The notes beneath the pieces were generated by a model. The model was not told the DNA's origin. It was given only the letters and a program-made list of their open reading frames with translations, and ran no database searches. From a virus: a DNA stretch of 47,895 bases. The position numbers and the translations under genes were made by a program. Each line of letters starts with the position of its first letter. Position 1 is the first letter of the stretch. Shown here piece by piece: positions 40,591 through 47,895 of this stretch. Location: positions 1 to 47,895 of IMG/VR virus record IMGVR_UViG_3300024346_000114, one strand, 5' to 3'.

Positions 40591-42129
40591 TTATTTGGTA
40601 ATTTGTACCTGAAAATTGTTTTTTAGTTTTTCTACAAGAGAGGTTTCGGTAGAAGCCTCTGCGGTATTATTTGGAATAGTTGATGTTTCTTCATCGGTAG
40701 TTTGAAGATCTTCATCTTCTACGGAAGCTTCGGAAACCTCAGATTCAACCTTTTTGGCAGACTCAAGAGTTGAGGCTACAAGTTCTTCAACTCTTTCCTG
40801 AACCTCTTGTTCAGCTTTAGCAATAGCTTCTTTGTTTCTGTGCGAGAATACAACAGCTAGCTTATCTTTAAGAGCTTCGAAAGATTCACTGGTATTATCG
40901 ATACCCTTCATTTCTGCAACTACATGCTCAAGCTCTTTCTCTTGGAGAGAGTAAGTTTGATCGATGAAGTTCATGCGGTCATTGAAAAGTTCTACAGAAG
41001 CCTTAGCTTCCATTTCGCTTTTAATTCCGTCCAATTCTTCCTTAACGCCTTTAAAAGAGGCTTGAAGGGATTCAAGGTCTGCGCGAGCTTTTTCTTTAGC
41101 CTCGGTTTCGAGTTGAATTTTAGATTTCCAGTTTTCTCCGTGTGCATTGAGAGCATCACGCATAATCTCACCAATAGAGTTGGCTTGATCGTCTTTCTTT
41201 ACTACGGAAGCTACATTTTCTGCAACGCCATCCATGAGCTTTTCGAATTCTTCTTTTGTCATATGATTTAAAATATTGAATTTTTCTTTGTTTACAGGGT
41301 TTACGTTGTTTAGGGAAATTTTTTCTTTTTGATAAATTGTGAGAGACTCTTTATTTTGCTTGTCTTCCATCTCTTCGTCCATCTCTTTCTTGTTCATATA
41401 TATGCCCTTAACTCTGGCGGCTGGGTTTGTTGTTAGGGCAGCTCCCAATGGGTAAGTTTTCCCTACAATCAACCTATTTACAGGGTTTCCTTCTGAATTT
41501 AATCCTTCTCCACCAAACCCTTTAACGTATTCTTTTTGCTTTTCTGCGTCAGATTCTGACAGAACTCGACACTCGGAAAGTTTATTTGAGCCTTCTGCTA
41601 TTTTATATTGAGAAAAAGCTAACTCCCAACTTGTGGAAATGCTCTGGTATGCGTCTTCACCCTTGTCGCTTGATTCCAAAATTGCTTCAGCTAGCTCTGG
41701 GTACACATGACTATAAATAAAGCCAGCAGCATTAATGTAAAATGGTTCAGTTTTCCCAGCGTAAGAATTTATGTCATTATCTTTAAAATCAAACTCCTCC
41801 TCAGAGAAGGACGCATTAATCATGTGACCAACTATTTTTTGTTTTTGGTGTTCGACATTTATGGGTTTGTTTACAAATCTTTTTACTGCAGCCATAGCTG
41901 TTTCAGTATCAATGCCATCTCCATTTTTATTAAATTCGTTAACTACAGCTAGATTGAAAACAACTGGGATAACATCAATATTGTCTTCTGGATTGAACTC
42001 GTTAGGCATAAGGCTTTTAGCCTTTTCATCTAAACTAGCTTGAGATATACCAAAACTAGAAAAATCATCTTTATCTAAAGCTTTGATTTTACCATTAAAT
42101 CGGCAAACTTCAAAATCATCTTTGTTCAT
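40591..42129 (-). CDS. Prohead protease fused to a scaffold domain
   Basis: This 512-residue protein joins two head-assembly functions. Residues 1-250 are an HK97-like (S78-type) prohead protease, with the likely catalytic His at 92 in KPINVEHQKQKIVGHM and the serine region at about 161-165 in DAYQSISTSWEL. Residues about 270-512 are a Glu/Lys-rich coiled-coil scaffold, KEEFEKLMDGVAENVASVV followed by long heptad stretches (LESLQASFKGVKEELDGIK type) and an acidic Ser/Thr-rich end. The scaffold fills the prohead and is removed by the protease during maturation. Such fusions are known in phages. The upstream gene is a sulfotransferase rather than the usual portal. Confidence 0.82.
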   Translation of the reverse strand: MNKDDFEVCRFNGKIKALDKDDFSSFGISQASLDEKAKSLMPNEFNPEDNIDVIPVVFNLAVVNEFNKNGDGIDTETAMAAVKRFVNKPINVEHQKQKIVGHMINASFSEEEFDFKDNDINSYAGKTEPFYINAAGFIYSHVYPELAEAILESSDKGEDAYQSISTSWELAFSQYKIAEGSNKLSECRVLSESDAEKQKEYVKGFGGEGLNSEGNPVNRLIVGKTYPLGAALTTNPAARVKGIYMNKKEMDEEMEDKQNKESLTIYQKEKISLNNVNPVNKEKFNILNHMTKEEFEKLMDGVAENVASVVKKDDQANSIGEIMRDALNAHGENWKSKIQLETEAKEKARADLESLQASFKGVKEELDGIKSEMEAKASVELFNDRMNFIDQTYSLQEKELEHVVAEMKGIDNTSESFEALKDKLAVVFSHRNKEAIAKAEQEVQERVEELVASTLESAKKVESEVSEASVEDEDLQTTDEETSTIPNNTAEASTETSLVEKLKNNFQVQITK

Positions 42130-42158
42130 GAAATAAATTTACACTAAAAATCTAATTA

Positions 42159-42695
42159 TTAAAATTTATATTCAAAACGATCAAGGTCATCCTTGTAATA
42201 GCTTTCGACAATCTTAACTAATTGAGTCATTGAATAATATTCCCTCCAATCTCCATAATCTGTTTCATTTATATGAACCATAGTAGTTATAGGATAGTTT
42301 ATAGCCTCGCACACATGATTAAAATCATTTTGTATGTTTTCATAACGACCAATAAAATCAACTTCCTTATCCAAGTAATAACACATGGGTTTTAAATGTA
42401 CGGACCTGTCTATATATTGTTTAAGATTAAACACAAATTTAGGAAACGTATCAGGAATTTCATTTCCAAGCCTTTTCTCTCCAAGGGTTCTCCCACCTCC
42501 TTTTAAATATTCATAAGCGCTTACCAATCTTTCGAATGGGTTCCTGACAAAAGCGAAAGTAAACCTACCTTTAAGTTTTGATTCTGCTACTCTCGAAAGC
42601 CGTTTATGACCCGTTGAATTTGGCAGGTGCATTCTAACACTAGTGCCTCCCGTCTTAGGAACATGGACAAAGCAATATGGTTTCTCTGGCTCCAT
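42159..42695 (-). CDS. Sulfotransferase family protein inside the head gene cluster
   Basis: The 178-residue protein has the two PAPS-binding signatures of the sulfotransferase superfamily. PKTGGTS (13-19) is the 5'-phosphosulfate loop. FAFVRNPFERLVSAYEY (48-64) is the 3'-phosphate-binding segment with R51 and S59. It also shows the FIGRYENIQNDF motif (about 114-125) common in the Sulfotransfer_2 group. It should transfer sulfate from PAPS to a hydroxyl of a sugar or protein. The ATG lies immediately before the portal stop (0-bp gap), placing it in the structural operon and suggesting that it acts late, perhaps on virion or host glycans. At 178 residues it is shorter than most family members (about 200-300), with no obvious missing core motif. 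Confidence 0.85.
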   Translation of the reverse strand: MEPEKPYCFVHVPKTGGTSVRMHLPNSTGHKRLSRVAESKLKGRFTFAFVRNPFERLVSAYEYLKGGGRTLGEKRLGNEIPDTFPKFVFNLKQYIDRSVHLKPMCYYLDKEVDFIGRYENIQNDFNHVCEAINYPITTMVHINETDYGDWREYYSMTQLVKIVESYYKDDLDRFEYKF

Positions 42696-44681
42696 TCAAT
42701 CAATTAGTTTAGTAGAGTGATATAAAATAGCTGCACTTAAATCATCTAATTGATGTTTTGCTCCGAAATCTAGCACTTCACTATTGATTTCTAAGTTGTT
42801 CATTTGTTCAAGGTCCCCCAATACATTTGATAGCTCCGAATCCCAAGATTCTGATTCTTTAGCTACGACTATCGAATCACAAACTCTAGAAACAAGATCT
42901 TTTTTGTCTTTATTTAATCTCTTTATATCAAACTTCTTAGAAAATTCTTTTACTGCTCTTTTTTCAAACTCTGTTACCATTTTAGTAACCTCGATGATAT
43001 TAGCTTTTGAATAGTGAGTGGAATTAGAAACCCCAACAGGTCTACCTCCACTTGGAGATGGATTTTTAACTACATTATCTCTGCCTTCGTCTGCTGTATT
43101 AGAATCTGTTGATTTGTCATTAATATCACCATCCTGTTGATACAAGTTTATTGAATTTACTAAAGGCAGGTAATGACCATCTTCCCTACTTTGCTTAAAT
43201 GTTTTTTGAGCTGCCTGAAGATCTTTCGATTTTGGAAAATCCCCAGTATCTATTAGATCCATACCTTGCTCTGGAGTCATAACCCCAAGCTCCATCATTC
43301 TTATCGCTATTTTTTTGGTTTCGTCATCTTTATTCTGACCGACCTCAATCATCTTTGCTTTAGGAAAGTTCTTCATTCCAATATCCTTACATAACCTTTT
43401 GATTTCTGGCTGTAGAAATTCCTTTAAAAATAAATCCCTAGCCAACTGAAGCTTTTCTAAGAAAACCTGCATTTTTAGTTCTCCCTGAGAATACTTGGAG
43501 TCTCCAATTAAGATGTTCTGGAGTCCGTCTTTTATATCTTGGTCTAGAACTTGATACTTCTCTGCTCCCATTACCTTCTTAAGATCGGGGATAACAAATT
43601 CTGCTTTTGTTGTATAATCCGACACAAGAACTCTACCAACACTTTGGTTTTGAAATATATTCTGCATAGCAGACAAAGCTTTGTGATTTACACCGCCCTT
43701 GTCAGGCTCTGCGCCCATAGTTACAAGTAATACAACATTTTCTATAGAGCGAGCAATTGCCTGATCTATTTTTTTAAGTTCCATTTTCTTATTTAGATCA
43801 TCTAGAACAGAAAAGCCGCTAGGTATAGCCATGGGCTCATAATCTTGTTTGCCAGCAAATACTACATGAAGTTTTTCAGTTTCTAGTGGTATAATCGGAG
43901 TTGAGTTAGATACAGCGGGGCTATTCTTTATAGAAACCCTAGCTTCTTCTGGCATGGAGTTATATAATTCTTTTTCATGCTCTGATGTAGGTTTTTTCAA
44001 TCTAGCAACCTCAAACGGAGTCAGAACCTTAAAGTATTGGTATTCTGAAAACGTAATTGACCCATTAGCAACAATATCTGCAGGATTAAGCATTATATAT
44101 TTTATGGGTATTTTGGCATTTTTTTTACTAGCACCATAAACCTCCATCATTTTAGTAACACTTGTGATATCTAAGGTTCCATCTAATCTAAGCATAAAGA
44201 CATTGCCAGATCTATAGAATTCTCTGAAAAACTGGTCCTGAATATCGTGAAGTCTTATTCTTTTAAACCAAGCTTCCACGAACTTTCTAGACTTCTGAGA
44301 ACCACCCTCCAAATATACCTCAGTATTCGAATATTGAGACATTAAATCAATGGTCGACCTAAATACAGGTATATTAAAGTAAGCTTTCTGGCAAAGTGTA
44401 ATAGCGTCTGTGACTCCCACATTATCTTCGGAGTATTCGAACGGTAGTAAGCCAGAGTCTATGTTTGCATACTTATTAGCCACTTTACTTGTAGCTATGC
44501 TGTTAGTTCTCGACTTAGATCTACTATCAGAACTTGAACTTTTTCTCGAAGAGCCTTGAGTTTCGTAGATCGATTCCCCCATCATTTTCGGCTGGAAATC
44601 TGAGGTCATTGTAGCCTGAGATTCCTCATTTTCAAATTTATTCCAGTAATCTGATTTTTTAGTATATTTCCTTTTCGCCAT
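42696..44681 (-). CDS. Portal protein
   Basis: This 661-residue protein follows the terminase and is the right length for a large portal. After a Ser/Lys-rich N-terminal extension (1-70), the portal core runs from about 75 to 500: FRSTIDLMSQYSNTEVYLEG, FFREFYRSGNVFMLRLDG (the conserved strand pair), IKYIMLNPADIVANG, then the stem and clip with NIFQNQSVGRVLV and the helix LKMQVFLEKLQLARDLFLKEFLQPEI. A C-terminal extension (about 500-661) contains NPSPSGGRPVGVSNS and a charged helical tail. It forms the dodecameric DNA gate at the capsid vertex. Palindromes and a sigma70-like -10 box lie upstream. Confidence 0.88.
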   Translation of the reverse strand: MAKRKYTKKSDYWNKFENEESQATMTSDFQPKMMGESIYETQGSSRKSSSSDSRSKSRTNSIATSKVANKYANIDSGLLPFEYSEDNVGVTDAITLCQKAYFNIPVFRSTIDLMSQYSNTEVYLEGGSQKSRKFVEAWFKRIRLHDIQDQFFREFYRSGNVFMLRLDGTLDITSVTKMMEVYGASKKNAKIPIKYIMLNPADIVANGSITFSEYQYFKVLTPFEVARLKKPTSEHEKELYNSMPEEARVSIKNSPAVSNSTPIIPLETEKLHVVFAGKQDYEPMAIPSGFSVLDDLNKKMELKKIDQAIARSIENVVLLVTMGAEPDKGGVNHKALSAMQNIFQNQSVGRVLVSDYTTKAEFVIPDLKKVMGAEKYQVLDQDIKDGLQNILIGDSKYSQGELKMQVFLEKLQLARDLFLKEFLQPEIKRLCKDIGMKNFPKAKMIEVGQNKDDETKKIAIRMMELGVMTPEQGMDLIDTGDFPKSKDLQAAQKTFKQSREDGHYLPLVNSINLYQQDGDINDKSTDSNTADEGRDNVVKNPSPSGGRPVGVSNSTHYSKANIIEVTKMVTEFEKRAVKEFSKKFDIKRLNKDKKDLVSRVCDSIVVAKESESWDSELSNVLGDLEQMNNLEINSEVLDFGAKHQLDDLSAAILYHSTKLID

Positions 44682-44686
44682 ACACT

Positions 44687-44747
44687 ATTATACACAAGAA
44701 AACCTAAAATTCAAAAGTTAACTTTTAACTTTGAAAAGTCGACTTTT
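44687..44747 (-). promoter_or_regulatory. Promoter-like region with two 14-bp palindromes before the portal gene
   Basis: AAAAGTTAACTTTT (44713-44726) and AAAAGTCGACTTTT (44734-44747) are both perfect palindromes, spaced 21 bp start to start (two helical turns), and differ only at the central four bases. A perfect -10 box TATAAT (44687-44692) lies 5 nt before the portal ATG. TTGAAT overlaps the inner palindrome edge at -35 distance with a 16-bp spacer. Operator-like control is plausible. A terminator for the upstream gene is the alternative. Confidence 0.5.
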
Positions 44748-45108
44748 ACTGTTTACTGTATTTAACCTTTATGATCATTTTTTGATCACCATCGGTTTGT
44801 GTTATGTAAGTTTCTCCTTTATCATGAAGCTCTTTCATTTTTGCTTCTGGAATAGTCATCTCATGATCATAGTCTACAGCTTTATTCTCTTCTTTTTTGT
44901 AATTGTAGTTGGATTCTGTGACTATTATTTCTTCTCCACCAAACTCGGCACTAGCTTTAGATTCTTTTTTTGCATCTTCAAACTGGCTATAACAAACAGC
45001 CAACATCTGCTTACTATCGTCAAAGTCCTTTTTTACTATGTCAGAGGACATACATCTTGAAATAAAGTCGCTTTTTTTCTCTTTGTCGTTTGGCTTAGGT
45101 AGAGGCAT
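44746..45108 (-). CDS. Small protein of the MPLPKPN-type N-terminal domain family
   Basis: I start at the ATG at 45106-45108 (120 residues). A start at 45249 would overlap the terminase gene by 92 bp and add unrelated residues. The protein opens MPLPKPNDKEKKSDFISRCM, then MLAVCYSQFEDAKKE. This conserved motif (F-I-S-R-C-M and A-V-C-Y-S-Q) is familiar to me as an N-terminal extension of prohead protease or other head proteins in phages. Here it is a separate gene. The rest is acidic with a final beta hairpin (YITQTDGDQKMIIKVKY). Function unknown; a head-assembly role is inferred from position between terminase and portal. Confidence 0.6.
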   Translation of the reverse strand: MPLPKPNDKEKKSDFISRCMSSDIVKKDFDDSKQMLAVCYSQFEDAKKESKASAEFGGEEIIVTESNYNYKKEENKAVDYDHEMTIPEAKMKELHDKGETYITQTDGDQKMIIKVKYSKQ

Positions 45109-45128
45109 AGTTTCTATTACACTGTAAA

Positions 45129-45147
45129 CTAATAAAAAACTTATTAG
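45129..45147. other. Hairpin between terminase and the next gene
   Basis: CTAATAA and TTATTAG (45129-45135, 45141-45147) form a 7-bp stem with a 5-nt loop in the 49-bp gap after the terminase. The only long T-tract (45150-45159) follows it on the plus strand, the wrong orientation for the minus-strand genes. It may be a processing site or chance. Confidence 0.25.
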
Positions 45148-45157
45148 AAATTTTTTT

Positions 45158-47071
45158 TTAAATGGTGAATGGGATAAACCCACCTTGGGGTTTGTTTTCA
45201 GCTTTAGCATGCTTAGAATCAAAGTAAATCTTTCCAAACCAGTTGCCAAGTAACAATGCAGAATAAGAGTCTTTTCGGGCTCTATTAGGACCAGTCTGTC
45301 TTCTTAGGTTTTGTGGTAGATTAAATTGTTGAGATCCTTGGGGATTTGATAGCACCTCAATATTAGCACATTCTGATTTAGTCAATTCTATTATACTTTT
45401 TTGGTGATCTATAAAGTCAATCATTTTAGCGCCCTTGGAAGATGCATTTATTTTCATGTCCCATTTGAGAGATTCAATCGGTAAGTTCTTTTTTCTTTGA
45501 TCGTCGAAATGCGAGTCAACCGCCCTAGAACCAAATAGTATTCTTTTGTGATCAATAGATGCCTGTAGTAGTTCGTTTGCATTACGTATCCAGTTGACTG
45601 TAGGCTTTCTTAAAACACAGTATTTTCTTGTTTTAACATTATATTCATTTTTAAATGCAAGGATATCAGAATGGTAGTTTTCGGACTTCTCTATATCAAT
45701 CTCTATGACACCTATGTCTATGTTCTTGTCTTTAAACAACTGGCTTTCATTACATGAGTTGATAAACTGCACTCCTCCGTTATAGTCTCCGCATATACCA
45801 ATAATGTTGAAGTGAGTTATCAAATATAAGAAATATGTCATATGCTCCCTTAAAGATACCCCAGCCACAGCGTAACTGTGAACTAAACAGATCTTCTGGT
45901 CTTCTTGTAGCACCTTAAAAACATGCATAGCAAAGTGGTCTGCACTTGTGTTACCAGCCCAGTTAGGGTCAAAAGCTAGTATGTATTCATCACTAGGGTT
46001 GCCAACCACCTCTACAGCTGGACTTTCCCCGTCAGGTATCGTACAAGCAGCCATTTTTGATAATCTGAAATAACCATCACTCTCATCTACGAACTGAGCA
46101 CCAAATTCTCTTTTGAACTGCATTTCACTCATAGTAGCCTTTGCTTGTTTAAGCAGGTTTTGATCATAAAGTCTCTTAGGAGCACAATCATAACTCAACT
46201 GCATTATTAACCTATAAGCCCCAGAACCTGCTCCATATTCATCATCATCATCATCATCTTCGACCCCATCTTGAGAGATAGTTTTCTCCATAATCAGTGA
46301 TTCATATTTCTTGAAAAGTTTATACATATATTCGAATTTAAAGCTTGGAGATGAAAGAATTATCAACTTGTTATTAGGCCAGACATACCTATCCTTGTCT
46401 TCCATCTCACCTTTTTCGATTATGCGTGTCTCAAGATTATATAGTTCCTCACGCTCTATAGGATTTTCTACAACCCCCAAAAACGGCATAATAACCTCAT
46501 TAAAAATCTTTTCTGGTATAGTAAGGAACTCGTCAAGAACTATCCTATTAAATCGAAAACCCCTTAATCTTTCTCCGTTAGCCAACGGTAATGCTACAGC
46601 TTTACTACCCCCTATTTTCATAGTCCACTGGTCAGTTCCTTTAGTTATCTTAACGCCACACTCTTTTGCTAACCTAGCTTCTGGTTTGCCTAGTATGTCT
46701 TCCATTTTTTGGAATATCATCTTTGACTGCCTGAAGGTTCCTGCAATTACTCCTATGTTTGAGTTTGGGTTCAATAGACACTCTAATAAAACATAAACCG
46801 CAGTAGAGAATGTTTTAGACATTCCTCGAGAGAAAACGAACATAGAATAGTCAGACACCATCATTCCCTTGACAGCCATAGCTTGAAAGGGGAATAGCTT
46901 GACTCCTAAAAACAATTCTGATGTAAATGCAATATTATTTCTTAAAAATTTATATAGATAATATCGCGCGTCCTCTTCCTTCATGGAACCATCTATACTT
47001 TTTAGGTATTCGTTAAGTGGTTCTGAGGCGTATCCCATCCTCACATCTTGTACTCCTTTTTCCCAAGCCAT
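45158..47071 (-). CDS. terL: Terminase large subunit
   Basis: The packaging motor subunit, 637 residues, has both active domains. The ATPase half has Walker A SRGMSKT (81-87, a variant with Ser in place of the second Gly of the P-loop), Walker B RIVLDE (176-181) and an LIILSSPS coupling segment (about 237-244). The nuclease half has an RNase H-type triad: D368 in LAFDPNWAG, D429 in ICGDYNGG and D601 in ARKDSYSALLLGNW. A run of six Asp (272-277) interrupts the linker. The 5' end adjoins the ERCC4-type nuclease gene by 1 bp. No small terminase subunit gene is visible in the window. Confidence 0.95.
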   Translation of the reverse strand: MAWEKGVQDVRMGYASEPLNEYLKSIDGSMKEEDARYYLYKFLRNNIAFTSELFLGVKLFPFQAMAVKGMMVSDYSMFVFSRGMSKTFSTAVYVLLECLLNPNSNIGVIAGTFRQSKMIFQKMEDILGKPEARLAKECGVKITKGTDQWTMKIGGSKAVALPLANGERLRGFRFNRIVLDEFLTIPEKIFNEVIMPFLGVVENPIEREELYNLETRIIEKGEMEDKDRYVWPNNKLIILSSPSFKFEYMYKLFKKYESLIMEKTISQDGVEDDDDDDEYGAGSGAYRLIMQLSYDCAPKRLYDQNLLKQAKATMSEMQFKREFGAQFVDESDGYFRLSKMAACTIPDGESPAVEVVGNPSDEYILAFDPNWAGNTSADHFAMHVFKVLQEDQKICLVHSYAVAGVSLREHMTYFLYLITHFNIIGICGDYNGGVQFINSCNESQLFKDKNIDIGVIEIDIEKSENYHSDILAFKNEYNVKTRKYCVLRKPTVNWIRNANELLQASIDHKRILFGSRAVDSHFDDQRKKNLPIESLKWDMKINASSKGAKMIDFIDHQKSIIELTKSECANIEVLSNPQGSQQFNLPQNLRRQTGPNRARKDSYSALLLGNWFGKIYFDSKHAKAENKPQGGFIPFTI

Positions 47072-47072
47072 T

Positions 47073-47895
47073 TTAATTTGATATTGCTGTTTTTCTTTGA
47101 CCTAATCCGTGTATTTTCTTGTCTATGTGGTATTGTAGATCTACACCCCATAACTTATCTCCTTGGCGAAGTATAAGTGGTATTATTTTTTTTGTACCAG
47201 CTCTGTTTTCTGCAAATATAAATTGTATGTTTTTGGGGTAGTCTAGCATAATTTGTCTGACGTTATGCCACACAAAACCTAAGTTAGATTTAAATTTAGA
47301 AAACTTATTCTCCTCTTCTAGTCTATCGACACTAGATTCTACGACTACGAACATGTAAGAGCCGAATTCGACGCAACGATCCATTTCCCTGCGGAATCTG
47401 TCCACACCTGAACCAAACGTCTGACGGAAATCATCCTGAGCTTTGCGGTCAACAAAGGTTTTTGTATAATATTCTCCAGCTGCTGTATAATCGCCAAAAT
47501 CCAACTTATTAGTTTCTCCTTTGTCGAACTGTAGAGGTTTTTTCTCCCTAGTGTCTACAAATATAGTCATGTTATCAACATCCGCATCCCAGAAGTCTTC
47601 AGGTAAATCTTTTTTGTAAATGTTTTCTATTTTAGCTTCTTTTGTGAAATTGTCATATGATCCCCATATCTGCCTGTATGTATATATATTAGCCATGAAA
47701 GACAAATCATAAAACAAGTTCGGGGGTGAAAGAGTTATGTTTTTTTGCTTAAATTTATGTATCGCTTTTTTAAATACGTAGTCTTTAACTTTAGACCTAG
47801 GTTCAACCCTCATCCAATTAACATAATTATCAAAATTATTAAAATCATTATCAAAATAAGAGTCATAAGACTTAAAATACAACAAATCACCAGTA
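47073..47895 (-). CDS. ERCC4-type nuclease with HNH-associated repeat-like N-terminus (5' end cut)
   Basis: The frame is open to the right edge, and no ATG occurs near it, so the start is outside the window. At least 274 residues are present. From about residue 110 of the visible part, the ERCC4 (XPF-type) nuclease core is clear: IFVDTREKKPLQFDKGE, KLDFGDYTAAG and FVDRKAQDDFRQTFG carry the acidic and Lys residues of the active site, followed by FVVVESS. Upstream, TYRQIWGSYDNFTKEAKI resembles the short helical repeats found with HNH homing endonucleases, a probable DNA-binding part. It lies upstream of the terminase by 1 bp, so a role in genome end processing, replication-fork resolution or packaging is possible. 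Confidence 0.75.
   Translation of the reverse strand, partial: TGDLLYFKSYDSYFDNDFNNFDNYVNWMRVEPRSKVKDYVFKKAIHKFKQKNITLSPPNLFYDLSFMANIYTYRQIWGSYDNFTKEAKIENIYKKDLPEDFWDADVDNMTIFVDTREKKPLQFDKGETNKLDFGDYTAAGEYYTKTFVDRKAQDDFRQTFGSGVDRFRREMDRCVEFGSYMFVVVESSVDRLEEENKFSKFKSNLGFVWHNVRQIMLDYPKNIQFIFAENRAGTKKIIPLILRQGDKLWGVDLQYHIDKKIHGLGQRKTAISN

Noticed and set aside
45109-45249. Longer start for the small gene before the portal (ATG at 45247-45249).
   Set aside because: It would overlap the terminase by 92 bp and add residues unlike the known MPLPKPN start.
19291-47895. A contractile (myovirus) tail, suggested by T4-like regulation.
   Set aside because: No sheath or T4-type baseplate gene is visible between the portal and the tail-tip genes; only a tube, chaperones and tape measure are present.

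Overview
The window is a piece of the genome of an AT-rich, double-stranded DNA tailed phage (Caudoviricetes). It carries an ordered virion module: terminase large subunit, portal, protease-scaffold, decoration protein, major capsid protein, connectors, tail tube, tail chaperones, an 1830-residue tape measure and tail-tip proteins. No tail sheath gene is visible, so a long non-contractile (siphovirus-like) tail is the best reading. The accessory genes (class I ribonucleotide reductase, Hsp20, a sulfotransferase and several glycosyltransferases) suggest an aquatic, probably marine, lytic phage of a Gram-negative host. The host cannot be named from the sequence. I saw no integrase, lysogeny repressor, tRNA or CRISPR array.

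Layout. At 1-1357 (-) are two sugar/glycan genes, the first cut by the window edge. At 1451-4617 (-) are a separately transcribed Hsp20 gene and then nrdA and nrdB. At 4618-4979 is a 362-bp divergent control region. It holds a perfect consensus sigma70 promoter facing left, a second promoter facing right, tandem 14-17-bp repeats, a terminator-like hairpin that would give an RNA of about 108 nt, and a possible pseudoknot before nrdB. At 4980-7021 (+) are a small sigma factor resembling T4 gp55, a glycosyltransferase and a small FmdB-like protein. At 7026-15039 (-) are three tandem fibre-like paralogues. At 15075-19290 (+) are a protein with an SSB-like acidic tip, a GT4 enzyme with an inserted zinc ribbon, a GT9 domain split over two genes, and a candidate recombination (annealing) protein. 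At 19291-47895 (-) the virion module is read from right to left, ending in an ERCC4-type nuclease cut by the right edge.

How it works together. Sigma70-type promoters probably let host polymerase transcribe the sigma-factor and nrdBA operons early. The sigma factor could then switch polymerase to the structural genes: the 12-mer TATAAATAAACA (T4 late consensus TATAAATA) occurs three times on the minus strand just before structural genes, with related octamers before others. Almost no start codon has a recognisable Shine-Dalgarno sequence, and several -10 boxes lie only 3-10 nt before the ATG, which suggests leaderless or near-leaderless mRNAs. RNR supplies dNTPs, the SSB-like and annealing proteins serve replication or recombination, and the glycosyl- and sulfotransferases probably modify a surface glycan or virion protein.
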